Shown in pieces: positions 8,187 to 17,735 of a DNA stretch of 64,000 nucleotides. The translations under genes and the position numbers were made by a program. Every line of letters begins with the position of its first letter. Position 1 is the first letter of the stretch. The notes below the pieces were generated by a model. That model saw nothing but the letters and a program-made list of their open reading frames with translations. It had not been told where the DNA came from and did no database searches. Source of the stretch: Companilactobacillus heilongjiangensis (lineage in GTDB: Bacteria > Bacillota > Bacilli > Lactobacillales > Lactobacillaceae); the NCBI RefSeq assembly GCF_000831645.3, contig NZ_CP012559.1:1612001-1676000 (forward strand), given 5' to 3'.

Positions 8187-9131
8187 TTAACTGTGTTTAT
8201 AAAATGCTCGATTATCTAAACCAAAGATTCGTTCAGAAAACTTGCCATTCTCTGTCTTGTCGATTGCCTTAGTAATCATGTTGATTGAAGCATCCATCAT
8301 ATCGATATTATGCAAAACTTCGGCTTCCAAAATTTTAGGTCTTTCTGGTGAACCATATTCCAATAATCCGTGATGCGACAAGATCATATGACGAAGTAAG
8401 ATCATATCTTCGCTTTCAAGGCTGATATTTAGCTCCTGAGCAGCTTTTACAATTTCTTCATCAACTATCGTAATGTGGCCTAACATGTTACCTTCGAAGG
8501 TATATTCAATATCTAGGCTACCTGTCAATTCGATAATTTTACCAAAATCATGCAAACATGCACCGGCAATTAGTAATGCTCGGTTAATTTGTGGATATTG
8601 GTCAGAAATACTTTCAGCCATCCGTACCATGCTCAATGTATGATAAGCTAAGCCACCTTGGAAATCGTGGTGATTGCTCTTAGCTGCAGCACTGGTAAAG
8701 AAGCGGTCGTGATACTTCTTAAATAGAAATCTGACAATTCGATTCCATGCACCATTGGTAATTTGTAAGAAAACATCGTCAAATTCATTTTCCATATCGA
8801 CTTTTTTCATTGGAGCAGTCTGAACGAACTGTGACATGTCGACTGTCTCAGGGTCTAATAGGCCCAAACGAGTAATATTAACTTGAGGTTTACCCTGGTA
8901 CAAGTCGCGTCGGCCTTCTAGTTGAACAATCGTGCCTACGTGATATTTTTCGGCATCGGCTTCACTAGCATCCCAATATTTACCAGGGATTTGACCTGAC
9001 TTGTCTTCAAATACTAATGACAAGAAATTTTTACCATTCTTGGCTAAACGAAAGTCGGAACGTTTGATAATAACTTCCAAACTCATGTCTTCGCCCTTAT
9101 TAAAATCAATTATTTGTTTAGGCAATCTCAT
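8187..9131 (-). CDS. yhaM: 3'-5' exoribonuclease YhaM
   Basis: A 314-residue protein with an N-terminal OB-fold nucleic-acid domain (about residues 18-95) and an HD hydrolase domain with YHTLSM and HDFGK motifs that bind the metal ions. The family degrades RNA, and to a lesser degree DNA, from the 3' end. The start ATG at 9131 overlaps the end of yhaN by 14 bases and has GGAGGAG upstream. A start at the later Met16 is possible, but the longer form aligns better with Bacillus YhaM around the GED motif. It is last in a yhaO-yhaN-yhaM run. Confidence 0.92.
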   Translation of the reverse strand: MRLPKQIIDFNKGEDMSLEVIIKRSDFRLAKNGKNFLSLVFEDKSGQIPGKYWDASEADAEKYHVGTIVQLEGRRDLYQGKPQVNITRLGLLDPETVDMSQFVQTAPMKKVDMENEFDDVFLQITNGAWNRIVRFLFKKYHDRFFTSAAAKSNHHDFQGGLAYHTLSMVRMAESISDQYPQINRALLIAGACLHDFGKIIELTGSLDIEYTFEGNMLGHITIVDEEIVKAAQELNISLESEDMILLRHMILSHHGLLEYGSPERPKILEAEVLHNIDMMDASINMITKAIDKTENGKFSERIFGLDNRAFYKHS

Positions 9132-11550
9132 TCTCCTCCAATTTCAGAATATGGTCTTCTGGAACACCTTCAGGCTGATTAGCTGTCACGTAAATAACTT
9201 GATTCGTCTCGGCAATCTCTTGAATCAATTCGAACACGTTCTCTTTACGAGAAAGGTCGAAATCAACGAAAGCATCGTCAATCAAAATTGGCAACTTGAT
9301 CAAATCAGAAATTTCAGTGACAAAGGCCAAGCGTAGAGCTAAATACAACTGAATCGTTGTTGCTTTTGATAACTCATGGACATCGAAAACATTCTTATTG
9401 GCACTCGTGACCACAATATCTCGGCTCTTGAAATCAATTTTAATATAATGATGATTCGTCAGCAAACTAAAATACTGCGTTGCCTTCTCAATCATCTTTG
9501 GATAACGATTTTCAGTCGCAATATTCAACATATTCCGAATCCAACTGCTGGCCAATTTGTTGGAAATCCATTCATCATAGTTTTCAATAATATCCTGCTT
9601 ATTTTGAGCCAATTCACTAACAATATGTTGATACTGTTTATTGTCAAAAATCTGTTGCATCTGTTCCTTCAATGAACCCATCTGACGACTCAACTCATTG
9701 TTTTTGTCAGCCAGAGCATTCTTCTTGGAAGTGGCCTGATTCAACTCTTCACTCAAAGTATTGTGATCCGCATACTTTTGTAATTCTGACAGATCATTTC
9801 CAAGGAAGTCCTTGTCTTGTTTAATTTGAGACAAAGTCTTTTGGTTTTCAATTTGTTGCGTATGCATCTGCGTGAACATATTCATATTAACAGCTTGATA
9901 CTTCTGCAAAATAGCAAAAATTTCCTTATTCAACTGATGCAAACGTCTATCTCGATTGTCAGCAATCTTTTGTGTCTGAGCCTGACTCTGTTCAGCAATA
10001 TCAGCTTTAGCTTGAATTTGGTCCAAACGAGCAAAGTATTTTTCAATCTGTTCATTATAATTATCATCTTTGTAAGATTCATCAACCACATTCAATTCCA
10101 ACAAAATATTGCGCCACTTGTTCAGGTCAACCTCAATCGACTTGATGCCATCAGCCAAACCCTTTTGAGTCGTGTGATAGTTATCCAAAGCAATTACCGT
10201 TCCTTGAATACCTAAAATTGCTTCTCGAGATAGTCCAACGTAACCTTTCTCCTGCAAAAATGGATAATTGCCCAAGTCAGCCTTGGCACTATTAACACGT
10301 TCTTGATACCAATACCAACCACCACTAGCAATAGCAGCTAACACGAATACCCAACGTAATGGATTGATGATAAAAGCTAGAATTACGGCCACACCACAGA
10401 CAATCAATGGCATATTATTTGCCTTATTAGCTTGTGGCGTCAACTGATCAATCTCATCCCCAGTCAACGGCAACATATGCTCCGACAATTCGGGATGATT
10501 TTTGAAGAGCTGGTCCACTTGTGTATCAACTTTCAAAAGCTTGGAATTCATATCGTCACGGTGAAATTGTAAGTTTTGTAATTCAAACTTCTGATTCCGA
10601 ACATAATCCAATCGTGTCTGATTAATTCGATAATTTTTGAGAACGTTCTTTTCAACGTTATCTAAATCGGCAATTTTATTAGGGGTTGAGGTTTCCTTGA
10701 GCGTGCTCAATTCCTGATTAGCTTTTAAAACTCGCTCCCAGTCTTCATTTTGAATCAATCGGCTTGGCGTATGATTCGGATCGTGGCTCTGTTGCAATTG
10801 CTCGTAACGTGACCACTTCTTATCTAAATTACGTAAGTTATTTTCAGCTTCACTAGCTTGTTTCAATAAAACGGCATTATCGTCAAAGTCTTTTTCAGTT
10901 TTATCTAATTCTGACTTGACTCGTTGATACGCCACTTGTTGATTCTCAATCTCAGACTTATCTTCAACTAACTCTGTTTCCTTTTTCAAATTGACAACTA
11001 ACGGTTGTTTTTGACCACGAGGCTTATAAATATCGTCAGCCGCATGTTCCAAACTATCCGCAGTAGCCAACCATTCTTTACTACCAACAGCACCAATCGA
11101 CATGACTTCAGTTTCCAATTTGGTCTCGTCTAAGCCATAGATTGAGAGAATACTTTTATCGTCAAAAACATGAGTATTCTCAAAGTCATCTTTTGTAAAG
11201 CTACCGATAATTTCCGACAACAAACTAACTGGAACTTCGTCATCCCCATGATAAAGTGTCACCTCTCCATCACCTTTACCATCGACTCGACGTACAGTCC
11301 AGAGACTTTCATCATCAGCCTTAAAAACTAATTCACCACCGTATTTACCACTGTTACGGGGTTTATATTGTAAAAATTTATTATCGCCACGTGCTGAAGC
11401 AAATCCAAAGAGAATGCTTTGAATAAAGTTCAACAGTGTCGTTTTTCCAGCCTCGTTATCACCAAAAATAACCTGATAATCTTGTTCAAAGTTAAATTTT
11501 TGGTCGATCCATTTACCGAAACCGTAGATATTTGCTTTAACTAATTTCAC
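9118..11550 (-). CDS. yhaN: SMC-like ATPase YhaN
   Basis: An 810-residue AAA/ABC-type ATPase with a split nucleotide-binding domain. Walker A GDNEAGKTT lies near residue 30, and the signature helix (HELSKATTIQLYL) and Walker B (LPILIDDAFVDFD) lie near the C-terminus. Long coiled-coil arms fill the middle, interrupted by two hydrophobic stretches around residues 380-415 that look like a membrane hairpin. It pairs with the nuclease YhaO in the manner of SbcC with SbcD or Rad50 with Mre11, so a DNA-end role is likely. The start is GTG, two bases after the yhaO stop codon. Confidence 0.88.
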   Translation of the reverse strand: MKLVKANIYGFGKWIDQKFNFEQDYQVIFGDNEAGKTTLLNFIQSILFGFASARGDNKFLQYKPRNSGKYGGELVFKADDESLWTVRRVDGKGDGEVTLYHGDDEVPVSLLSEIIGSFTKDDFENTHVFDDKSILSIYGLDETKLETEVMSIGAVGSKEWLATADSLEHAADDIYKPRGQKQPLVVNLKKETELVEDKSEIENQQVAYQRVKSELDKTEKDFDDNAVLLKQASEAENNLRNLDKKWSRYEQLQQSHDPNHTPSRLIQNEDWERVLKANQELSTLKETSTPNKIADLDNVEKNVLKNYRINQTRLDYVRNQKFELQNLQFHRDDMNSKLLKVDTQVDQLFKNHPELSEHMLPLTGDEIDQLTPQANKANNMPLIVCGVAVILAFIINPLRWVFVLAAIASGGWYWYQERVNSAKADLGNYPFLQEKGYVGLSREAILGIQGTVIALDNYHTTQKGLADGIKSIEVDLNKWRNILLELNVVDESYKDDNYNEQIEKYFARLDQIQAKADIAEQSQAQTQKIADNRDRRLHQLNKEIFAILQKYQAVNMNMFTQMHTQQIENQKTLSQIKQDKDFLGNDLSELQKYADHNTLSEELNQATSKKNALADKNNELSRQMGSLKEQMQQIFDNKQYQHIVSELAQNKQDIIENYDEWISNKLASSWIRNMLNIATENRYPKMIEKATQYFSLLTNHHYIKIDFKSRDIVVTSANKNVFDVHELSKATTIQLYLALRLAFVTEISDLIKLPILIDDAFVDFDLSRKENVFELIQEIAETNQVIYVTANQPEGVPEDHILKLEENEIA

Positions 11551-11552
11551 GA

Positions 11553-12716
11553 TTACTCTCCAGTATATTTTTGATTGATCGTATTACGAGTCATTTCCGT
11601 GATGACTTTCAAGAAATCAGGATCATTAATATGATCACGGATAATACTTGATGAATACAACTTACTATCGAGATCCTTAATATCATCTAAATTAATGGCC
11701 TTTTGTTCAGCCTCATCCCAATACTTCTGGTCAATTTGTGACAATTGCGGATTGTCATTGAATTTCAAATAGATTTTATACAGAACACTTTGCGTTTGAA
11801 CTTGATTAAAGTGTTGCAAAATTTCATTACGATTAATAGTTTTTACTACATCAGCACTCAACTTCTGAGCGTTATTAATATTCAACGTCAACAATACAGC
11901 CGGATTATCCAACATATCGGTGATTTTATTGATCAAGGAGTCCACGGTATCTTCAGCTCGGGCTTCAATCGTAGCTTTGTCCCAAGTGTAAATACTACTC
12001 TTAACGAACTTCATCTCCGTAACGTGATTCTCAACTGAAACGATGTAAAAGCCTTTTGGAGTAATATCATTTTGGTTACGTCCCTGAATGTCACCAGAGT
12101 AAACGACCATTGGCGATTCATGAAGAATCTGACGTTTATGAATGTGTCCCAAAGCCCAGTAATCATAGCCTTTTTGCAACAGATCACTGACTTGGAATGG
12201 CGCATAATTGTCATCCCCGACACCAGCGTGCAAAATCCCAATTTGATAGTCAAAGTCGCCACGGTTAGGATATTCTTTACCAATTGCTTGATTAATATGT
12301 TGTTGGTGATAACTAAAACCAGTCAGCCCAACACGTTGACCGTCTTTAGTTATCTGTTCAACAGTTGAAACTTCTGGTCCAAAAACTGTCACATTACTAG
12401 GAAATTTCACCACAGCAAAATTATTACGATAATAATCATGATTACCGTAAATTAAATATACCTTGATATTGGCTTGGTTCAATTTTTCAAACTCGTCTCG
12501 CAAAAACATCTGTGCTTTCAGTGAACTGTCGGTATCATCAAAGATATCGCCCGCTAAAATAACGAAATCAACTTGTTCAGCTAACGCGGTTTCAAAGAGT
12601 TTCTTAGCCGCTTGATAAGTTGAATCTTGCAACTGCTTTTGTAACTCTTTTGAAAAATTGCTAATGCCAATAAAAGGTGTGTCTAAATGTAAATCTGCTG
12701 CGTGCAAAAACTTCAT
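11553..12716 (-). CDS. yhaO: Metallophosphoesterase YhaO (SbcD/Mre11-like nuclease)
   Basis: A 387-residue calcineurin-like phosphoesterase. The metal ligands appear in order: DLHLDTPF at residue 8, AGDIFDD near 57, YGNHDYY near 91, and HAGVGDD followed by GHIHKR. The C-terminal part probably caps the active site and contacts YhaN. It is likely a DNA nuclease working with the ATPase whose gene follows after two bases. The ATG at 12716 has AAGGGAG upstream. A terminator lies between it and yheA, so yhaO may also have its own promoter. Confidence 0.88.
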   Translation of the reverse strand: MKFLHAADLHLDTPFIGISNFSKELQKQLQDSTYQAAKKLFETALAEQVDFVILAGDIFDDTDSSLKAQMFLRDEFEKLNQANIKVYLIYGNHDYYRNNFAVVKFPSNVTVFGPEVSTVEQITKDGQRVGLTGFSYHQQHINQAIGKEYPNRGDFDYQIGILHAGVGDDNYAPFQVSDLLQKGYDYWALGHIHKRQILHESPMVVYSGDIQGRNQNDITPKGFYIVSVENHVTEMKFVKSSIYTWDKATIEARAEDTVDSLINKITDMLDNPAVLLTLNINNAQKLSADVVKTINRNEILQHFNQVQTQSVLYKIYLKFNDNPQLSQIDQKYWDEAEQKAINLDDIKDLDSKLYSSSIIRDHINDPDFLKVITEMTRNTINQKYTGE

Positions 12717-12738
12717 GCTAAAACTCCCTTGTAAAAGA

Positions 12739-12772
12739 AAAGGACTTGAGCAAATTACTTAAGCCCTAAGTC
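12739..12772 (-). terminator. Terminator between yheA and yhaO
   Basis: Minus-strand arms AAGGACTTA and CAAGTCCTT followed by TTCTTTT. It could partly separate pbp-yheA from yhaO-yhaN-yhaM. Confidence 0.65.
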
Positions 12773-12776
12773 CTTG

Positions 12777-13118
12777 TTATTTATCTTGATAAATTTCTGC
12801 GATAGGCTTTGAAATGATTTTGTTCAATTCATCCATCATCGAATTCATCTTTTGCTCTTTTTCCATTAAGTTTTGGATTTCAGTGTAATTTGAAAGTTGA
12901 TCTGTCAATTCACGCATTGCTTTAATGTCGTCGTCTGTAATTTCTTGACCTTGCATTTGTTTTTGTTGAAGTTCAAATTGTTTGTTTTGAACTTTGTCGA
13001 AAAGCTTGTAAGCCAAATCGTTAGCTTTAACAGCTTCGAAAGCAAGCTTCAAATCAGCAACTTCAGTTGTCTTTCTCAAATCTTGTTCAAGTTGATTGGC
13101 GCTATCGTAAATGTTCAT
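12777..13118 (-). CDS. yheA: YheA/YmcA-YlbF family protein
   Basis: A 113-residue, almost wholly helical, highly charged protein of the YlbF/YmcA/YheA group. In Bacillus, YlbF and YmcA form a complex that stimulates RNase Y. YheA itself has no firm role. The gene starts at ATG 13118 with AGGAGG upstream, nine bases after the stop codon of the penicillin-binding protein gene, so the pair is probably co-transcribed. Its presence next to yhaOMN matches the Bacillus neighbourhood. Confidence 0.85.
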   Translation of the reverse strand: MNIYDSANQLEQDLRKTTEVADLKLAFEAVKANDLAYKLFDKVQNKQFELQQKQMQGQEITDDDIKAMRELTDQLSNYTEIQNLMEKEQKMNSMMDELNKIISKPIAEIYQDK

Positions 13119-13127
13119 ATAGTCCTC

Positions 13128-15200
13128 CTATTGACCAAAAAAGTTCTTAATATCATTATACCATTCTGTAGCTTTATTTTTAACGTTGTTTACCCCATCT
13201 TGGATAGATTTAGCAATATCGTTATCACCACTATCAGATGTGTTGCCTTGGGCTAAACTGGAAGCATCTTTAACACCAAAACTAGTAGCTTTTGTCGCAG
13301 GTAGAATATTAGTCATTTCGTTCTTAAACAAGGTCGACATACCATTCTCATTAGCTCCGGAGAGGAAGTGATTCTGGTCAGTATTGTCAAATCCCATCCA
13401 ACTAGCGACTACGACGTCTGGCGTATAACCAATCATCCACTGATCCTTGGTACCGGCATAACCGTAAGATTCAGGAACTTCAGTACTACCAGTCTTACCA
13501 GCAATTTGATAGCCAGCAGGCTTAGCAAGTTTACCAGTACCCTCGTTGTAGACGCCAAGCATCATACTAGTCATTTCCTTCGCAGTATTTTTACTGATAA
13601 TCTGCTTAGTTGAATTGCTTGTATTGTTGACCAAAACAGTCCCAGTTGAATCAACAACTTTTGTAATAAAGTGAGTATCAGAAAGTCTACCTTCATTAGC
13701 AAAGGCTGTATATGCACGTGCCATTTGAATTGGTGAAACACCTGTCTCCAACCCACCTAAAGCTAAGGCCAAGTTTTGATCATTCTTGTGTACCTTGATT
13801 CCAAAGTTTTCAACTGAATTGACACCCTTTTTGACACCAATCTTATCCAACAACGCTACAGCAGGAACGTTTTCACTTTGATACAAAGCCTTGTACATTG
13901 GCAATGAATCTTGATAAATTCCATCAGCATTCGTTGGTGTATACTTATTTTTACCAAAACTAGTGATTTTATCAGGCAATTCTGAATCGTAACTGTAACC
14001 ATTTTCAATAGCTGGCGTATAAACGGCTAATGGTTTAATTGTTGAACCCGGCTGACGTCTCATCTGAGTAGCTCGATTAAAGCCACGGAAAGTATGATCT
14101 CCACGACCACCAACAACGGCTAAAATACCACCAGTTTTTGGATCAACTGCAACTGAAGCACCTTGTACCTTGGTTCCATCAGCAGCATTATTTGGGAACA
14201 AGTAGCTACTATCAAATGATGACTGCATTGAGCCTTGAATTCTCTGATCCAAAGTTGTGTAAATCTTATAACCTTTATTCAAAATATCGTCTTCTTTGAG
14301 ACCATACTTATTAACAGCTTCATCAATAACAGCATCAAAGAAATATGGATACTTGTAAGAACTGCTGACTTCATAATTGTCATTCAAGGCAATTGCGGTA
14401 TTCTTATAATATGTGGCTTGAGAAGCTGTCAATTTATTATTTTCAACCATCAAGTCCAATACTAAATTACGGCGAGCAGTCGAATTACTCATGCTGTCAA
14501 TTGGATTATAATTATTTGGAGCCTTTAAAATACCAGCCAAATCGGCAGCTTCAGCGGGATTCAATTCAGATGCATTTTTACCGAAATATTTTTCGGAAGC
14601 ATCTTGAACACCCCAGACCCCATTACCAAAGTAAGCGTTATTCAAATACATGGTGATAATTTCTTTCTTTGAATAAACTCGATTAATTTCAATCGATAAG
14701 AAAAGTTCCTCACCTTTTCTAGCTAAAGTCTGTTTCTGAGTTAAAAGTGAATTCTTAGCCAATTGTTGCGTTAAAGTACTACCACCACCGGAAATACCAT
14801 GGTGAATGACGTAACCGATTGCCGCTCTAGCGTAACCTTTAATACTAAAACCTGGATTAGTCCAAAAAGTTCGGTCCTCAGTTGAAGTAACTGCATTCTG
14901 AATATTTTTGGAAATTTTATCATAACTAACGTAAGTACCCTTATTAGCGTAAAGCTGACCGGCATCATCGCCGTCTTTATCTAAAATAGTCGTCTTCGTT
15001 TGCAATGATGACTGTAAATCGTCCACGTTACTTGTCTTAGCCTTATATGTCCAATAACTACTCAAGACTAGGATCAATGTCAAAACAAGCAAGATTAACC
15101 ATCTAGTAAGCTGATATCTCTTCCAATATTTTTTTATAAAAGACCAAGCAACTAGTAATTTAGGCTTAAGCCAAGCCCAAAAACCATTGTTATTATTCAT
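13128..15200 (-). CDS. Class A penicillin-binding protein (PBP1A/2A type)
   Basis: A 690-residue bifunctional peptidoglycan synthase. A single membrane helix at about residues 33-52 is followed by a glycosyltransferase-51 domain with EDRTFW (near residue 107, catalytic Glu), GGSTLTQQLAKN and the NNAYFGNGVWG motif. The transpeptidase domain has PGSTIKPLA (SxxK serine), SEN and KTGST. The tail after about residue 640 is low in complexity and short. It polymerises and cross-links glycan strands outside the membrane. The ATG at 15200 has AGAGGTA nine bases upstream. Confidence 0.95.
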   Translation of the reverse strand: MNNNNGFWAWLKPKLLVAWSFIKKYWKRYQLTRWLILLVLTLILVLSSYWTYKAKTSNVDDLQSSLQTKTTILDKDGDDAGQLYANKGTYVSYDKISKNIQNAVTSTEDRTFWTNPGFSIKGYARAAIGYVIHHGISGGGSTLTQQLAKNSLLTQKQTLARKGEELFLSIEINRVYSKKEIITMYLNNAYFGNGVWGVQDASEKYFGKNASELNPAEAADLAGILKAPNNYNPIDSMSNSTARRNLVLDLMVENNKLTASQATYYKNTAIALNDNYEVSSSYKYPYFFDAVIDEAVNKYGLKEDDILNKGYKIYTTLDQRIQGSMQSSFDSSYLFPNNAADGTKVQGASVAVDPKTGGILAVVGGRGDHTFRGFNRATQMRRQPGSTIKPLAVYTPAIENGYSYDSELPDKITSFGKNKYTPTNADGIYQDSLPMYKALYQSENVPAVALLDKIGVKKGVNSVENFGIKVHKNDQNLALALGGLETGVSPIQMARAYTAFANEGRLSDTHFITKVVDSTGTVLVNNTSNSTKQIISKNTAKEMTSMMLGVYNEGTGKLAKPAGYQIAGKTGSTEVPESYGYAGTKDQWMIGYTPDVVVASWMGFDNTDQNHFLSGANENGMSTLFKNEMTNILPATKATSFGVKDASSLAQGNTSDSGDNDIAKSIQDGVNNVKNKATEWYNDIKNFFGQ

Positions 15201-15271
15201 TGTTTAAATACCTCTGTATAAGAACAAATTTTATCACATTATCTGAAGATTTAAAAAGTTGTTTGGGAATG

Positions 15272-15459
15272 GCCGTCTACGGGCATCAGTAATATAGTCC
15301 TGCCATGAGGACCGGTCCGAGCCACAGTGCGGTCTCGAACCTCGGTTTGAAGCCTTTCCACAGACCGGAAAGTCTCCAAACTCGCCCTGTAGTGTAATGG
15401 CTAAAGCCATAACGCTACCTCCATGGCATGACTATATTACTGATACCCTTCGACTAGTT
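15272..15459 (+). repeat. Structured repeat copy R4
   Basis: Full copy in the divergent region between pbp and the pseudouridine synthase gene. Outer arms GGGCATCAGTAATATAGTC and GACTATATTACTGATACCC pair with one mismatch. Hairpin 2 is CTTTCC/GGAAAG, a compensated change from R1, and hairpin 3 is TAATGGC/GCCATAA. Confidence 0.9.
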
Positions 15460-15621
15460 TGACTTGAACTCAAGATAGTACGTTTTAGCAATAAAATAAT
15501 TACGCAAAATAATTACTATAATTAAAAAAATTATTTACCAATAAGAACCATAAAAAGATTAGTTTCCAATTTAATAAATAATTTACCTGAATTACACAAA
15601 CCAATCATCTACTAAAATAAT
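15460..15621. other. AT-rich spacer between repeats R4 and R5
   Basis: About 160 bases, very AT-rich, with no gene, clear promoter or hairpin that I can support. It separates two repeat copies lying in opposite orientations. Confidence 0.5.
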
Positions 15622-15797
15622 CTAGCCTCCGGTTGTCAGTAATGCAGTCCGCAGTGCAAGTTGTGTTAGGCTTTAGCCCTTACACAACCGACGTATTTTG
15701 AGATTTGCGAACCTTGCAAATCTCAAAATCGAGGCGCGAGACCTTGGCTCGCACCGGTCGCACCGCAGACTGACATTACTGACAACCGGAGGCGGCA
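15622..15797 (-). repeat. Structured repeat copy R5
   Basis: Full copy of the CTAGCC...GGCGGC end type. Outer arms at 15629-15644 and 15774-15789 are 16/16 complementary and related to R1 and R21. Hairpin 1 has the short loop CCAAGGT when read on the minus strand. Its end touches the AAAGGAG ribosome site of the gene downstream. Confidence 0.9.
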
Positions 15798-15816
15798 TAT
15801 TTAAAGGAGCCCTAAA

Positions 15817-16731
15817 ATGTATCAAAAAATCATCACGTATCACCGTGAAAACAATGAAGAATTGTCCATTCGGGAACTCTTGAAAAAATGGCTGATTCCT
15901 AAAAAATGGCAGCACTTCTTTCGTATTCAAGAGGATGTTCTCATCAACGGGCAATACCATTCTTTTAACACAATTGTCCAAGACCAGGATGTCGTTACTT
16001 TAAACTTTGACTTTCCACCGCGGACTGAGCAACACTACTTGCCTGGGCATGACCCTGTCGATGTTGTTTATGAAGATGATGATATTATTGTCGTCAATAA
16101 GGTTGCTGGTAAGAAAACTCATCCCAACTTATCCACTGAAGATGACTCTTTAATGAATGATGTTGAAACTTATCTCAAGGATGGGCATCCCTACATGGTT
16201 CATCGAATTGATATGGAAACGTCTGGATTGGTTTTAATCAGTAAAACTCCTTATTTGGTTCCCATTTTCAATCGCCAATTGAGTAGTAAAACGTTGCATC
16301 GTGAATATTTGGCCTTGGTCAATTTGGATGCTCCAATTAATGACTCTGGAACAATTGATCAACAGATTGGTCAAGATCCGACTGATGTTCGTAAACGCAT
16401 GGTTACAGAAGATGGTTTGAGCGCCACGACTAACTATCAAGTTATTGAGAAAAATGCCGATTTTGCCCTCTTAAAACTAAATTTATTGACCGGTCGAACT
16501 CATCAATTGCGTGTCCACTTGGCACATAATCATTGGCCAATCGTAAATGATATTCTTTATAATCCCCATAAAAAGGCGGGAATGTTACTATTATTTGCTC
16601 ATAAATTGACATTTAGCCAACCTTTTACGGGAAAATCTAAAATTATTCAAGCAAAATTACCCGAAAATATGTATAATTTAATATGTGCTGATTTAAAGCA
16701 ACCAAAAAGCTCACCTAATCCCGACAATTAG
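15817..16731 (+). CDS. RluD-type 23S/tRNA pseudouridine synthase
   Basis: A 304-residue RluA/RluD family enzyme that isomerises uridine in structured RNA. An N-terminal S4-like segment (about residues 14-60) precedes the catalytic core. The catalytic motif HRIDMETSGLVL gives the active aspartate, and LTGRTHQLRVHLAH marks the second conserved block. The ATG at 15817 has AAAGGAG upstream, itself immediately next to the end of repeat R5, so the repeat lies in or at its 5' leader. The exact RNA target cannot be told from sequence. Its stop codon lies inside the terminator hairpin. Confidence 0.9.
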   Translation: MYQKIITYHRENNEELSIRELLKKWLIPKKWQHFFRIQEDVLINGQYHSFNTIVQDQDVVTLNFDFPPRTEQHYLPGHDPVDVVYEDDDIIVVNKVAGKKTHPNLSTEDDSLMNDVETYLKDGHPYMVHRIDMETSGLVLISKTPYLVPIFNRQLSSKTLHREYLALVNLDAPINDSGTIDQQIGQDPTDVRKRMVTEDGLSATTNYQVIEKNADFALLKLNLLTGRTHQLRVHLAHNHWPIVNDILYNPHKKAGMLLLFAHKLTFSQPFTGKSKIIQAKLPENMYNLICADLKQPKSSPNPDN

Positions 16732-16746
16732 GTGAGCTCTTCTTTT
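16703..16746. terminator. Convergent terminator
   Basis: Arms GCTCACCTAAT (16709-16719) and ATTAGGTGAGC (16727-16737), perfect, with A and T runs on both sides. It serves the pseudouridine synthase gene rightward and the prenyltransferase gene leftward. Confidence 0.85.
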
Positions 16747-16802
16747 ATATTCAGAAAGAAGTTTTAGGAGTGATTTTTTGACTTTTTCTGATTCGACTGT
16801 AA

Positions 16803-17723
16803 TTAAATCACTGACATAACTAATTTAATAACTGCCCCGACAGCAATTAATAAAATATATGTTACGGAGAATTTGCTTACAGCTTTGATTACTAAAGGAT
16901 ACGTCATTGTTTTAACTTGTTCCTTCAGATAAGGACGAATGTCGTCCCAAATACTTGGATAAAGCAGCACGATTAACAGTGTAATGTAAGGCACTACTTT
17001 TAAAATAGCTAAAATTGGAACTAGCAGGAAGGCTAAGGACCAACTAGCTTTGAACAAACTTAATGCATTGGCTTTTCCTACTTTACTAACCAATGTATGA
17101 CGACCATTTTTAATGTCTGCTTCTAGATCACAAGTCCCATTGCTCAACTCCGCACAGAAGAATGCGAATGTATTGGGCAAACAGATTATGATTACCGAAA
17201 TGGCAGTACTAGAATCAAACTTAGCTGTTCCGACTAGCCCTAGATAGGAGTAGGCCATTGGAACTAGCTGGCTTATGGCAATAGCCACCGCTGCTTCCCC
17301 AAACATTGTTGAGTTCAGCGGCTTAGGACCTGCTGAGTATAACAAACCGATTAAAACTCCGACGACCCCGATCGCCAATGTAATCCAACCCGTTTTATAT
17401 ACTAGATAGGCCCCAATAATTAATGGAAAAATGGCCAAACCGTACATCCATTTTCTGACTATTGCCAATGATTCGCGATTAATACCGATGGTACTAATTT
17501 TTTCACGATACTCTTCGCTAGTTGAATTCTTATAATCCATATAATTATTATGGAAGTTAATAAATAAATGAATAAAGAACACAACTATGAAACCTAAGAG
17601 ACCATAGAAGAAATTGAAAGTTTCATAATTCAGATAAGAGAAACCTATTGCCAGTAACAACCACGCTAAATCTAGTGTGGTTGTTTTTATTTCTGATAGT
17701 TCGCTGAAAAGTTTTCTATCCAA
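16803..17723 (-). CDS. UbiA-family prenyltransferase (MenA-like)
   Basis: A 306-residue polytopic membrane protein with about eight helices. The first prenyl-diphosphate motif reads NNYMDYKNS (near residue 57) and the second DLEADIKNGRHT. This pattern fits transfer of a polyprenyl chain to an aromatic acceptor such as dihydroxynaphthoate in menaquinone synthesis; the real acceptor is not proven, and some lactobacilli carry only part of that pathway. The start is a TTG at 17723 with AGGGTGA upstream, 12 bases after the argS stop codon, so it is probably in the T-box controlled argS transcript. Confidence 0.8.
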   Translation of the reverse strand: MDRKLFSELSEIKTTTLDLAWLLLAIGFSYLNYETFNFFYGLLGFIVVFFIHLFINFHNNYMDYKNSTSEEYREKISTIGINRESLAIVRKWMYGLAIFPLIIGAYLVYKTGWITLAIGVVGVLIGLLYSAGPKPLNSTMFGEAAVAIAISQLVPMAYSYLGLVGTAKFDSSTAISVIIICLPNTFAFFCAELSNGTCDLEADIKNGRHTLVSKVGKANALSLFKASWSLAFLLVPILAILKVVPYITLLIVLLYPSIWDDIRPYLKEQVKTMTYPLVIKAVSKFSVTYILLIAVGAVIKLVMSVI

Positions 17724-17735
17724 AACTGATTCACC

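Noticed and set aside
15272-15459. Repeats as tRNA-derived elements, because GGTTCGAGACC resembles a T-arm
   Set aside because: No cloverleaf, acceptor or anticodon arm can be drawn; the motif belongs to hairpin 1, whose stem changes freely between copies.
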